From NCBI GenBank assembly GCA_015520425.1, contig WAQC01000104.1:1-11108 (forward strand): a DNA stretch of 11,108 nt, given 5' to 3'. A program made the position numbers and the translations under genes. This document shows, in pieces, positions 1 to 7,157 of the stretch. This DNA is from Candidatus Pelearchaeum sp. (lineage in GTDB: Archaea > Thermoproteota > Nitrososphaeria_A > Caldarchaeales > Caldarchaeaceae). The notes beneath the pieces are model-generated. The model saw only the letters and a list, made by a program, of their open reading frames with translations, did no database searches and was not told the DNA's origin. Numbering within the stretch: the first letter of the stretch is position 1; each line of letters begins with the position of its first letter.

Positions 1-2
1 GG

Positions 3-1676
3 AGGGGCATAGAGCCGCTGGCCGAGCGTAGCCTGCTATGCGTCATGGTAGGCCCGCTGACTGGCTCTGGGTTCCCCCTGGCTAATAGGCTCACACTCGT
101 ATTCAGGTCTCCCCTCACGGGGACTATAGCATGGACAAACACTGGCGGCTATGCTGGAGCTGAGCTGAAGAGCGCTGGGTTTGATGGCCTCGTCATACAG
201 GGAGCCAGTGAGAGGCCGTGCTACCTACTCGTCTCAGAGGAGAGGGTGGAGATTCGCGACGCCTCTAGCCTATGGGGGCTGGACGCCATGGAGACTGTGG
301 TAAAGCTCCGCCACGCGCATGGTGATGCACGCATCCTCTCAATAGGCCCCGCTGGAGAGAAGCTGGCCCCCATAGCTACTGTTCTCAACGACATGGGAAG
401 GACCAGCGGGGTTAGGCATGGTGTTGGCTGCGTGATGGGGAGTAAGAGGCTTAAGGCGATAGTGATACGCGGCAGACCTCTCGCGCGCATGAGGATTGCC
501 GACAGGGAGGGGCATGTGGCCATGCTGAGAAGAGCTCAATTGAAGATACGCTCCTCGCCTCTACTCAATCACGACAACGGCCTGCTCGCCGTTCATGGAA
601 CACCAATAGCCGCTGAGGCGCTCGGCAAGAACGAGGCAATCCCATTCAAGAACTACCGCTTCACCTCCCTGGAGAGCTACGAGCTGGTCGGCGGCAGGAG
701 GATGACGAGCAGCATACTAATAGGCAGGCTCACATGCTCCACATGCCCCGTAAGCTGCCGCCGCGAGACAGCGTCATCGGGCAAATACGGATTTAGGGTA
801 GAAGGCCCCGACTATGCGCAGATATCCTCGCTTGGAACGAACTGCGCGGTCATAGACTTGGAAGCAATCTCATACATGAACTATCTCTGCTATGTGCTGG
901 GCGTTGACCCTATTGAGATGGGGAACTCACTAGCCATGTTGGCCGAGGCTACTGAGCGTGGGGTTGTGCGTGATGGCTTGAGGTGGGGTGATGTGGATAG
1001 GATGGTTGAGCTTATACGCATGACAGCAGAGAGGAGCGGTGCTGGAGAGTACCTAGCCCTGGGCGCTGAGCGCGCGGCGCGCGAGCTGGGTGATGAGGAG
1101 CTGAGCATGTCGGTCAAGGGGATAACCATACAGAACACAGACCCCCGCGTGGAGCCTGCGTGGGGGCTGCTGAACGCCACAGAGAACTTCGGCGGCGCGG
1201 CGCACATCTGGGTATTCGCAGACCTCGTGTATAGCATGCGCGACGCTGGTGTGGAGCCCTCGGTAAGCCCTGAGAGCGGCTACGCCGATATAGCGGCTGC
1301 GGTCAAGCATAGGCAAGACCTGGTAGCTGTGCTAGACTCACTACAAGTATGCGCGTTCTCCAGCTACGCCCTAAGCGTGGACGACTATGCGGAGGAGCTT
1401 AGGAGCATAACTGGCTACGACATCACGGGGGAGGAGCTTCTGGGCGTGGGTGAGCGAATCTTCAACCTAGAGCGGCTGTTCAACGCGGAGCATGGAGTAG
1501 GCTCATCGCAGGACAGGCTTCCGAGACGCTTCACCGAAGAGCCCGTACCCAGCGGAAGGCACAGCGGCAGCATATGCGAGCTTGAGCCTATGCTCTGGGA
1601 ATACTACGAGCTACGCGGCTGGCGCGGCGGCCAGCCTCCCAGCAACGCAGTCAGAGAGCCTCCACCACTATTCTGA
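3..1676 (+). CDS. AOR-family tungsten aldehyde:ferredoxin oxidoreductase, 5' end cut by window
   Basis: By family, this enzyme oxidises aldehydes to acids with a tungsto-bispterin cofactor and one [4Fe-4S] cluster, passing electrons to ferredoxin in the cytoplasm. The reading frame is open to the left edge, and residues coded before the first ATG (base 45) already fit the family, so the true start lies outside; about 557 of a usual 600-620 residues are visible. Seen: the N-terminal GPLTG-SPLTG block, a GVGCVMGSKRLKAI block near bases 420-460, the CxxCxxxC cluster ligands (Cys codons at 735, 744, 756), and a fourth Cys at 1350 in DSLQVC, the position of the family's DxxGLC pterin/cluster motif with Gly replaced by Gln. 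The C-terminal ERLFNAEHG and LPRRF blocks are intact. Substrate class (AOR, FOR, GAPOR or another paralogue) cannot be told. The E1-rhodanese gene at 8046 may help make its cofactor. Confidence 0.93.
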   Translation, partial: RGIEPLAERSLLCVMVGPLTGSGFPLANRLTLVFRSPLTGTIAWTNTGGYAGAELKSAGFDGLVIQGASERPCYLLVSEERVEIRDASSLWGLDAMETVVKLRHAHGDARILSIGPAGEKLAPIATVLNDMGRTSGVRHGVGCVMGSKRLKAIVIRGRPLARMRIADREGHVAMLRRAQLKIRSSPLLNHDNGLLAVHGTPIAAEALGKNEAIPFKNYRFTSLESYELVGGRRMTSSILIGRLTCSTCPVSCRRETASSGKYGFRVEGPDYAQISSLGTNCAVIDLEAISYMNYLCYVLGVDPIEMGNSLAMLAEATERGVVRDGLRWGDVDRMVELIRMTAERSGAGEYLALGAERAARELGDEELSMSVKGITIQNTDPRVEPAWGLLNATENFGGAAHIWVFADLVYSMRDAGVEPSVSPESGYADIAAAVKHRQDLVAVLDSLQVCAFSSYALSVDDYAEELRSITGYDITGEELLGVGERIFNLERLFNAEHGVGSSQDRLPRRFTEEPVPSGRHSGSICELEPMLWEYYELRGWRGGQPPSNAVREPPPLF

Positions 1677-2114
1677 CTGCGCAAATATCCTCAGCAACAG
1701 AGAAGCTGCGTCAACAATATCCCGTATAGAGAGCATGCCCACAGGCTTGCCAGCCGCGTCTATAACGGGCAGGTGTCGGACATTAGCTTGGCGCATACGC
1801 TCAACGGCAACAGCGGCGTCGTCGTCTGGTCCTACTGTTATCACGTTCCTTGACATTAGGTCGGTTATGGGGGCTGATGCGCAGAGCGCTCCCTTGGCGG
1901 CGGCGAAGATTACATCACGCTCCGTGAATATCCCAGCCAGCTTACCCTCATCATCAACCACGATAACACTCCCAACACGCTTATCCCACATAACACGAAC
2001 AGCCTCATCCACACGAACACCAGAAGAAACAACAATCGGAGGAGAACTCATCAAATGCCTAACCTTAACCTCAAGCGGCTTGACATACCTTTTGAAGAGC
2101 GGCACAGCCTCCAC
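1668..2114 (-). CDS. Tandem CBS-domain protein
   Basis: A 148-residue protein made almost entirely of two CBS domains (about residues 17-72 and 84-138), which together form one Bateman module. Each domain ends in the typical motif: GIFTERD at 61-67 and GMLSIRD at 126-132. Such modules bind adenosine nucleotides (AMP, ATP, SAM) and act as energy or metabolite sensors; there is no attached enzyme or DNA-binding domain here, so the partner is unknown. The start is GTG at 2114, with no clear Shine-Dalgarno sequence. A TATA-like TTAATA about 27 bases upstream suggests a leaderless transcript. The 3' end overlaps the AOR gene by 9 bases tail to tail. It lies 81 bases downstream of the MetE-like gene on the same strand, so read-through from that operon is possible. 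Confidence 0.9.
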   Translation of the reverse strand: MEAVPLFKRYVKPLEVKVRHLMSSPPIVVSSGVRVDEAVRVMWDKRVGSVIVVDDEGKLAGIFTERDVIFAAAKGALCASAPITDLMSRNVITVGPDDDAAVAVERMRQANVRHLPVIDAAGKPVGMLSIRDIVDAASLLLRIFAQSE

Positions 2115-2136
2115 CGAAGAATAGTCTGTGGAGCGT

Positions 2137-2176
2137 AGTATTAAGGTAATAGCCTGCCTCTGGGCCCTATAAAAGA
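2137..2176 (-). promoter_or_regulatory. Possible promoter of the CBS gene
   Basis: Within the 81-base gap before the CBS gene, the minus strand reads TTAATA (2139-2144), placed about 27 bases before the GTG start, as expected for a leaderless archaeal transcript. A second AT-rich stretch, CTTTTATAG, lies at about 2167-2175 and would give a leader of roughly 30 bases. I cannot choose between them, and the gene may also be read from the upstream operon. Confidence 0.35.
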
Positions 2177-2195
2177 AGAAAGAGAGAATGGATGT

Positions 2196-3356
2196 TTAGC
2201 TGTATTGTTTTCTAAGCTGCTCAGCAGCCTGCGACATGGCGAGGAGCTTCTGATAAGCTGTTCTGGCCGTATTCACGGGCGACTCGGCGAAGGTTCCGAA
2301 GCCGCAGTCTGGGTTTAGGTATATGTCCTCTGGGTCAAAGTATTTGAGCGCCTCACTGACCTTGGCCACGATTTGCTGCGGGCTCTCAACCTCGTCGCTT
2401 CGCGGATTCACCACCCCAAGCCCAAGCTCCTTTATGCCAGAAGCATCCTTGAAGACAGCAAGCTCCCCAGCGCGCTGCGTCGCAAACTCAAGAACGAACT
2501 GGTCAACCTTCATCTCCTGGAAGTATGGTATGAGCGGCGCATAGTCGCCTCTTAGTAGCGACTCCTCGCGCCTGCTCCAGTTACCCCTGCATACGTGGAC
2601 GCCCAGCTTCACGCCTGAGATTCCCTGAACAACCTTATTCACCAGCTCCGTCGCGAACTCCAGCTCCTGGCTTGGGTCAACCTTTGAGAAGATAGCTGCG
2701 CACATGAAGGTCTGGCTGCTCTCGCCCCCATACACCACCTCGGTGAGCGTAGGCTCGTCAAGCTGGACAAAATCAGCGCCAGCTTCCGCTAGGGCTATAA
2801 TCTCCTCACGCAGCAGCCGTATATACTCGCGGGCAAGCTCCTCCCTATCCCAGTAAGCATTCCTAGATACTGGGTCTATCCAGCTCGCGCGCGTGAGCAT
2901 ATACGGGCCTGGCAGCGGTATCTTGACCTTCTTCTTGGTGTGCTCCTTGAGGAACTTCAGCTCGTCAAGCGCTATTGGGCGTTTTCTCTTCACTGGGCCT
3001 ACCGCGACTGGGCTCTTGATGGCGAAGGCGGGCACGTCAAGGGCGCGGAGCATCTCCTCATACCGCGACTTGTCCTGCACGTAGTCCATAACCTCAGCCA
3101 CCGTCATGAGCTTGATTCCCTCAAGCTTGTCCGCCACGAAGCTGTAGAAGTTGTCCCGCCTCTGCTCACCGTCAGAGATTATGTCTATCCCAGCGTCCTC
3201 CTGATACTTTATCGCCAGGAGAACAGCCTCGTCAGCCCTCTCGCTAAACTCCTCATAAGAAATCTCGCCGCGGTTCTTCCTCTTCAGGTAGTCAAGCAGC
3301 CAGTTTGGTCTCGGCCAGCTTCCCACAACCGTCGTTGGAAAGAGCTCTTCAGCCAT
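2196..3356 (-). CDS. Core-type cobalamin-independent methionine synthase (MetE C-terminal family)
   Basis: This 386-residue protein matches the C-terminal, catalytic half of MetE. That enzyme moves a methyl group to homocysteine through a bound zinc. Seen: the N-terminal TTVVGSWPRP motif (residues 8-17), SDGEQ (61-65), QLDEP (198-202), and the zinc ligands expected for the family: His254 and Cys256 (HVC), Glu290 (LEF) and Cys351 (NPDCGFGT). The N-terminal folate-binding half of bacterial and plant MetE (about 750 residues in total) is absent, as in the short archaeal forms, so the methyl donor may be a corrinoid protein or another carrier rather than methyl-tetrahydrofolate. The ATG at 3356 lies 6 bases after the OsmC-like stop codon, so the two are surely co-transcribed and probably translationally coupled. 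The family is clear; the exact donor is not. Confidence 0.9.
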   Translation of the reverse strand: MAEELFPTTVVGSWPRPNWLLDYLKRKNRGEISYEEFSERADEAVLLAIKYQEDAGIDIISDGEQRRDNFYSFVADKLEGIKLMTVAEVMDYVQDKSRYEEMLRALDVPAFAIKSPVAVGPVKRKRPIALDELKFLKEHTKKKVKIPLPGPYMLTRASWIDPVSRNAYWDREELAREYIRLLREEIIALAEAGADFVQLDEPTLTEVVYGGESSQTFMCAAIFSKVDPSQELEFATELVNKVVQGISGVKLGVHVCRGNWSRREESLLRGDYAPLIPYFQEMKVDQFVLEFATQRAGELAVFKDASGIKELGLGVVNPRSDEVESPQQIVAKVSEALKYFDPEDIYLNPDCGFGTFAESPVNTARTAYQKLLAMSQAAEQLRKQYS

Positions 3357-3362
3357 CCCCTC

Positions 3363-3893
3363 TCACGGCCTGTGTATTGAGAGCTCTGGTATTATGTTTA
3401 CGTTTCGGGTTAGCGTGTTCCCCACAGGCGAGGTGTTGAAGGTCTCGCGCCATATCTCCTCCACCTCCTCCTGGCTGGCGCTGGTCTTTACGTAGAGCTT
3501 GACCTTAATCTCCCTGTATCCTGGATGCCCCTCCCTGCTAAGGCCCAGGAATGTGAGTATGTTGTCTATCTTGCCCTCCAACGCTATCTCCAGGTCGTCT
3601 ATCTTGACGTTCTTCTTCGTGGCGTTGAGTATGAAGCCGACTGTGAGGCATGAGCCTAGGGCTGCCAGCACGTATTCAACGGCGTTTGGCGCCGTATCCA
3701 CGCCCGCCAGGTCTGCTGGCTCGTCCACGACGAAGCTGTGGTCGCGTATGTACGCCCTGCCCCTGAAGCCGCCCAGCCAGCGCACCCGCGCCTTCCAGAC
3801 GTTTAGCTCCTCCGCCTTCTCGCGGTTCGCCGAGACAAGCTCCACAATCTCGCGCAGCTTAGCCAAATCCAGCCCGTTTATCTGCTGAGACAC
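3363..3893 (-). CDS. OsmC-like protein lacking the second active-site cysteine
   Basis: A 176-residue OsmC/Ohr-fold protein. The core helix shows the family pattern with Glu73 and Cys82 (NAVEYVLAALGSC, residues 70-82). The second redox cysteine of OsmC/Ohr peroxidases, normally in a CPV-type motif, is replaced by Ser155 in TSPVGNTL. A standard two-cysteine peroxide cycle is therefore unlikely, and a thiol or sulfur-transfer role, or use of an outside thiol, is more plausible (inference). The first 30 residues are an extra helix-forming segment. The GTG start at 3893 is chosen because GAGGAGGTG ends 9 bases upstream; a nearby ATG at 3901 sits too close to that site, is out of frame and soon stops. 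It is the first gene of a pair with the MetE-like gene. Confidence 0.87.
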   Translation of the reverse strand: MSQQINGLDLAKLREIVELVSANREKAEELNVWKARVRWLGGFRGRAYIRDHSFVVDEPADLAGVDTAPNAVEYVLAALGSCLTVGFILNATKKNVKIDDLEIALEGKIDNILTFLGLSREGHPGYREIKVKLYVKTSASQEEVEEIWRETFNTSPVGNTLTRNVNIIPELSIHRP

Positions 3894-3902
3894 CTATCCA
3901 TG

Positions 3903-3911
3903 CACCTCCTC
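3903..3911 (-). promoter_or_regulatory. Strong Shine-Dalgarno site of the OsmC-like gene
   Basis: The minus strand reads GAGGAGGTG here, a near-full complement to the archaeal 16S 3' end. It lies 9 bases before the GTG at 3893 and only 1 base before an ATG at 3901, so it selects the GTG start. Confidence 0.75.
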
Positions 3912-3930
3912 TTTCCAGCCTAGCCGATAT

Positions 3931-3957
3931 TTCTTAAATATAAGCCTATTATTATAC
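3931..3957. promoter_or_regulatory. Divergent promoter with near-palindromic TATA element
   Basis: CTTAAATATAAG (3933-3944) reads CTTATATTTAAG on the other strand, so one element looks like a TATA box both ways. Rightward, its centre is about 29 bases before the methyltransferase ATG at 3967, fitting a leaderless transcript. Leftward, it would start transcription near 3911, just at the Shine-Dalgarno site. A second AT-rich box on the minus strand (TATAATAATAG, about 3947-3957) would instead give an OsmC leader of about 30 bases. Confidence 0.55.
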
Positions 3958-3966
3958 CATAATAAG

Positions 3967-4776
3967 ATGATGACAGCAGCCTCCACCTTTGACACCGTCG
4001 CCGAGCAGTATGAGCGCGTGCTAGTCCCCCGAAGGCGGTTGCAGCACCTACTCCTGCTTGAGGCGCTGGAGCTCTCTGGCGACGAGGCGGCGGTAGACCT
4101 TGGCTGCGGCACGGGGGCGCTTACCGCGATGATTGCGCAGCGCCTAGAGCGCGGTAGCATAGTGGGCGTAGATGAGTCGCAGCGGATGCTTGAGCACGCG
4201 CGCATGAGAGCGGCGCAGCAGGGGCTTGGTAATATGAGGCTGCTGAACAGGCCGATAGAAGAGGTTGAGGAAGCCCTCCAAGGCGGCGGGTTTGACATCG
4301 TTGTAAGCAGCCACGTCCTACACTGGCTTAAGAGCCCCGCAACACTATTCCAGGTCGCCGCGCACCTACTCAAGCCCAGCGGCAGGCTTGGGCTTATCGT
4401 GGCTTCGTTTGACATGTATCTGGAGCTGGTGGAAGCCATTAGAGAGGTTTCGCGCCGCTACTGCCCATACTCGCTTATTGAGGACTTCCTACACACGCTG
4501 GGCAGGCAGCACTACTCCCCCAAGATGCTGGAAACACTACTAAACCTACACAGCTTCAAGACGAGAACCACGATAGAGTATAGAGCCACACACAAGATAG
4601 CTAGCATTGACGAGTATTTGGAGCTGTTACACGCGGCTACTGGCGGGAGGTATCTGAGATACTCAGGCTGGGAGGCTTATAGCAGGTTTATCCAAGACCT
4701 GCGCCGCGTCCTTGAGCGGCGCGGGGAGCTTAGCTTCACAGACCACGCCATAATAGCCGTAGCGGAAAAGACCTAG
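3967..4776 (+). CDS. Class I SAM-dependent methyltransferase (UbiE/BioC-like fold)
   Basis: A 269-residue soluble enzyme. The Rossmann-type SAM site is plain: motif I VDLGCGTGALT at residues 43-53, the acidic end of strand 2 at Asp69 (VGVDES), and FDIVVSSHVLHWL at 109-121 as motif IV, followed by LLKPSGRLGL at 134-143. The N-terminal FDTVAEQYERV is typical of the UbiE/BioC/Tam group. The C-terminal 110 residues are mostly helical and probably form the substrate lid. The substrate cannot be told. Two tandem ATG codons (3967, 3970) lie about 29 bases after a TATA-like box, with no Shine-Dalgarno sequence, so the transcript is probably leaderless. A LysE-type exporter follows 35 bases downstream on the same strand and may share the transcript. 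Confidence 0.88.
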   Translation: MMTAASTFDTVAEQYERVLVPRRRLQHLLLLEALELSGDEAAVDLGCGTGALTAMIAQRLERGSIVGVDESQRMLEHARMRAAQQGLGNMRLLNRPIEEVEEALQGGGFDIVVSSHVLHWLKSPATLFQVAAHLLKPSGRLGLIVASFDMYLELVEAIREVSRRYCPYSLIEDFLHTLGRQHYSPKMLETLLNLHSFKTRTTIEYRATHKIASIDEYLELLHAATGGRYLRYSGWEAYSRFIQDLRRVLERRGELSFTDHAIIAVAEKT

Positions 4777-4795
4777 CTCCTCACTTATGAGGAGC
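4776..4795 (+). repeat. Perfect hairpin at methyltransferase-exporter junction
   Basis: GCTCCTCA (4776-4783) and TGAGGAGC (4788-4795) form a perfect 8-base stem with a CTTA loop. It starts on the last base of the methyltransferase stop codon. No T-tract follows, so it does not look like a bacterial-type terminator. The 3' arm holds GAGGAG, a Shine-Dalgarno-like sequence 17 bases before the next start, so the stem could hide or set off that site, or act as an RNA processing or stability element. Confidence 0.6.
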
Positions 4796-4811
4796 CGCGT
4801 AGAGTAGATTA

Positions 4812-5432
4812 GTGAATAGCTTGACGCTGGCCGAGTATATCCTCGCAACCCTAGCGGCGTGTATAGCGATATTCATCGTTCCTGGGCCTATCTTCTTCCT
4901 CTCGCTGAGCGAGGGGGCGCGCAGCCTACGTAGGGGCTTCACGATGCTGCTGGGCGTCCTTACCGCCGAGGCTATACTTCTCGGATTCACCGTAGTGGGC
5001 TTCGTCATAATACTACAACGCTTCATGACCTTCCTGAAGATTGGGGGAGCGGCTCTACTCATAATACTAGCCCTGCTCGCCTTCCGCTCAGCATTAAGAG
5101 AGCAACCCCGCGAGAAACTGGAAGCAAGCGGCGCGCCCTACATAAAGGGCTTCACCCTAACATTCCTAAACCCACCATTCATACTCTGGTTCATCACAGT
5201 CGGCGCTTCTCTACTAGACACTGGCCTAAGAGCTGTTGGAGAGCTATCCTACCTAATCTTCAGCGCAGTTCTCCTAATATCCACTGTAATTGTAACCGCC
5301 ACGATAGTCGTCGCCGCCTATGGTGGGCGTAGCCTACTTGGAGAGCGGGTGGCGCGAGTCCTCTCGCTGGTTGCTGGGATAGCCTTTACGGGAATAGCGG
5401 CGTCTCTCGTAATCTCTATTCTAGCCGCTTAG
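4812..5432 (+). CDS. LysE/RhtB-family exporter
   Basis: A 206-residue membrane protein with about six hydrophobic segments (roughly residues 8-30, 43-68, 72-92, 113-133, 145-170 and 182-205). The family signature is visible as VPGP at 23-26 followed by spaced glycines (SEGARSLRRGFTMLLG, 33-48), and FLNPPFILWF at 118-127 matches the conserved NP segment of the family. LysE/RhtB proteins export amino acids or related small solutes across the cytoplasmic membrane; the substrate here is unknown. The GTG at 4812 is the first usable start, since an in-frame TAG lies at 4800. Its Shine-Dalgarno-like GAGGAG is 17 bases away, inside a hairpin. It probably shares a transcript with the methyltransferase, although a common pathway is only a guess. 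Confidence 0.87.
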   Translation: MNSLTLAEYILATLAACIAIFIVPGPIFFLSLSEGARSLRRGFTMLLGVLTAEAILLGFTVVGFVIILQRFMTFLKIGGAALLIILALLAFRSALREQPREKLEASGAPYIKGFTLTFLNPPFILWFITVGASLLDTGLRAVGELSYLIFSAVLLISTVIVTATIVVAAYGGRSLLGERVARVLSLVAGIAFTGIAASLVISILAA

Positions 5433-5452
5433 AGGTTTCAACTACTAAACGC

Positions 5453-5495
5453 TTATAAAACGCTGATGCAGGGCGATATGGCGGTGGTTTCGGAG
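5453..5495 (+). promoter_or_regulatory. Promoter and ribosome site of the RAM-domain gene
   Basis: A good TATA box, TTATAAAA, lies at 5453-5460; transcription would start near 5483. The short leader then carries CGGAG at 5491-5495, 5 bases before the ATG at 5501. This supports an independent promoter for the small gene, separate from the exporter that ends at 5432. Confidence 0.6.
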
Positions 5496-5500
5496 TGCCT

Positions 5501-5728
5501 ATGGCGTTTGTCCTCATAAACACCGAGATAGGCGCTGAGGAGGAAGTGATAAACGAGCTGAAGAAGATTGGGAATGTGAAAGAAGCTTACGTCGTGTATG
5601 GTGTTTATGACATCGTAGCCAAGGTTGAGGCTGATAGCATGGATAAGCTGAAGGAAATCGTCTCTTGGCGTGTCAGGCGTCTGGACAAGGTACGCTCCAC
5701 ACTAACTATGTTGGTGGTTTCTGGATAG
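5501..5728 (+). CDS. Stand-alone Lrp/AsnC ligand-binding (RAM) domain protein
   Basis: A 75-residue protein that is just the C-terminal effector domain of Lrp/AsnC regulators (beta-alpha-beta-beta-alpha-beta, ferredoxin-like). It has no helix-turn-helix. Seen: FVLINTEIG as strand 1, the EEEVINELKKI helix, and the VYGVYDIVAKV segment, whose G-Y-D part forms the ligand pocket in the family. Such stand-alone domains are common in archaea, assemble into dimers and higher rings, bind amino acids, and may modulate full-length Lrp proteins; a target is not evident here. I chose ATG 5501 because the family usually starts M-x-F-V-L and because of the upstream promoter and ribosome site; a GTG at 5495 would add two residues. 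It converges on tiaS with a 35-base gap. Confidence 0.87.
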   Translation: MAFVLINTEIGAEEEVINELKKIGNVKEAYVVYGVYDIVAKVEADSMDKLKEIVSWRVRRLDKVRSTLTMLVVSG

Positions 5729-5763
5729 CCTCCTCGGTGAGAAATAAGGGTATAGGATGCCGC

Positions 5764-7065
5764 CTATATTCTATTGAGAAGCAAGGGCCTAGTTAGATGT
5801 CTCCTCGCCGATGGTGGAACCTCATAAACCCCTGGCTTGATTTTGCGCTCTAATGGTTTTCGTTCTGCCGCGCTTTTTGGAAGCCGCTCACCGCATCTCT
5901 TACAGCGGTAGCCCTCATCCCTGCCAGCGGACTTCATCCTTCTACCACAGCCAGGGCAGGGAGGCGGCCTCATGACATAATGCTCAGCCAACGTGAGAAT
6001 CTCCAGCTTCTCCATGTTGAGCGTGAGCCCCTCAGGCTTCATCTTCACACCACCCATAGCCCTAACCCTATCACCAGGCATCAACGACCTTACGATATTC
6101 CTGAACTCGCGCGTAGGCTCGTAGGCGGCGCAGATTATCTCACCACTCGCGTCGCGTATGCGTATGAACGTGTGGCCCCCTGGTATCGTGTATGGCGTTG
6201 AGCAGACCACGCCAGATATTACTGCGCTCATATTCGGCCTCAGCTCGGCGACGCTACACTCAACAAGATGCCTATCGGTAGCCTGGTTCGTCTTGAAGAC
6301 CACAACCCTCTCAACAGGCTCGTTGAACCTTACCATCTTAAGGCCGCGGAGCGCCGCCTCGGCTGAGACAGCCCTAACACCAGCCAGGACTGGGCAGGGG
6401 GTATGGGGAGCTATGCGAATCTCACCTGTCTCTGGGTCTATGTTGTCAAACGTTTCGCCGCGTGTTGCTTCATCCATGGCACGGACAGACTCTGCGTCTA
6501 TCCTCCTCACGGTTCCCCAGTTCTCAGGCACGCGGTATGCTATCGCCTCAAACGTGTACTCGTCCATCCTGTATGACGCCGCAGCGAGAGCGCCTATCCT
6601 ACCGCGCCCGCCGTTAATGCCGTGAAGCTCAACACCACTGGAGGCTGCTAGCTCCAGCGCCTCGTCCAAGCTCACAATCTCGCGCACAGCCCTCTCAGCA
6701 AACCCAGCCAACTCCCCAGCGACTTCACCCAAGATGAAGGCAACGCCTGGCTGAGTATCCCCATAGCCACGCTCATACAGCCGCTCAACCAGAGCTAAAA
6801 CCCGTTTCTTCACATCCCCAATCCTTTCCCTGCCTAACTTCACGTGGAGCGCTACAGCTGCGTTCCCCCGCGTCTTGTAGGGGCAGTTGGGGTTAAGCCT
6901 AACCAGGTAGGGGTGGTCAAGCATCCGCACGCCCAGGCTGCGCAGAACATCAAACAACACAGCACCCACGTAGGTCGTGCACATCCCATCCTTAGAGTCG
7001 GTGTCGTCAATACCTATGTGCAGCGTTTCCTCCGCAACTGTCAAGGAGCGCGAAGCCCCCAGCAT
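5764..7065 (-). CDS. tiaS: tRNA(Ile2) 2-agmatinylcytidine synthetase TiaS
   Basis: TiaS attaches agmatine to C34 of tRNA(Ile) with anticodon CAU, using ATP, so that the tRNA reads AUA instead of AUG. It is essential in archaea. The 433 residues show the family order: IGIDDTDSKDGMCTTY at 17-32 in the N-terminal kinase-like part, NGGRGRIGALAA at 151-162, FKTNQATD at 257-264, an OB-fold at about 282-355, and a C-terminal zinc ribbon with Cys370, Cys373, Cys388 and Cys391. The ATG at 7065 is supported by a TATA-like box about 23 bases upstream (leaderless). It gives a slightly long N-terminus, since many homologues begin just before the HIGIDDTDS motif; a TTG seven codons in is an alternative. 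AUA codons are frequent in this window, in keeping with the need for the enzyme. Confidence 0.96.
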   Translation of the reverse strand: MLGASRSLTVAEETLHIGIDDTDSKDGMCTTYVGAVLFDVLRSLGVRMLDHPYLVRLNPNCPYKTRGNAAVALHVKLGRERIGDVKKRVLALVERLYERGYGDTQPGVAFILGEVAGELAGFAERAVREIVSLDEALELAASSGVELHGINGGRGRIGALAAASYRMDEYTFEAIAYRVPENWGTVRRIDAESVRAMDEATRGETFDNIDPETGEIRIAPHTPCPVLAGVRAVSAEAALRGLKMVRFNEPVERVVVFKTNQATDRHLVECSVAELRPNMSAVISGVVCSTPYTIPGGHTFIRIRDASGEIICAAYEPTREFRNIVRSLMPGDRVRAMGGVKMKPEGLTLNMEKLEILTLAEHYVMRPPPCPGCGRRMKSAGRDEGYRCKRCGERLPKSAAERKPLERKIKPGVYEVPPSARRHLTRPLLLNRI

Positions 7066-7082
7066 GAGCCCTGAACAACCGA

Positions 7083-7128
7083 GTTAATAAAACCACACAC
7101 AAAACCAATAGGCTAGGAACCTTTATTA
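7083..7128. promoter_or_regulatory. Back-to-back promoters of tiaS and the RHH gene
   Basis: In the 92-base divergent gap, the minus strand reads GTTTTATTAAC (7083-7093), about 23 bases before the tiaS ATG. The plus strand reads CTTTATTA (7121-7128), about 33 bases before the RHH gene ATG at 7158. That ATG also has GAGGT at 7146-7150, 7 bases away, so a short leader is possible for the RHH gene. Confidence 0.5.
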
Positions 7129-7157
7129 CCACATACCACTATACCGAGGTAAGTTGG

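Noticed and set aside
1582..2124. 180-residue plus-strand frame opposite the CBS gene
   Set aside because: Low-complexity Ser/Thr/Ala translation antisense to a clear tandem-CBS protein; no family features.
3894..4439. 181-residue minus-strand frame opposite the methyltransferase
   Set aside because: It is a Ser/Arg-rich shadow of the well-supported methyltransferase, and it also covers the divergent promoter.
4776..4795. Rho-independent terminator of the methyltransferase gene
   Set aside because: The stem is perfect but is followed by CGCGTAGAG rather than a T-tract, and archaeal termination mainly uses T-tracts.
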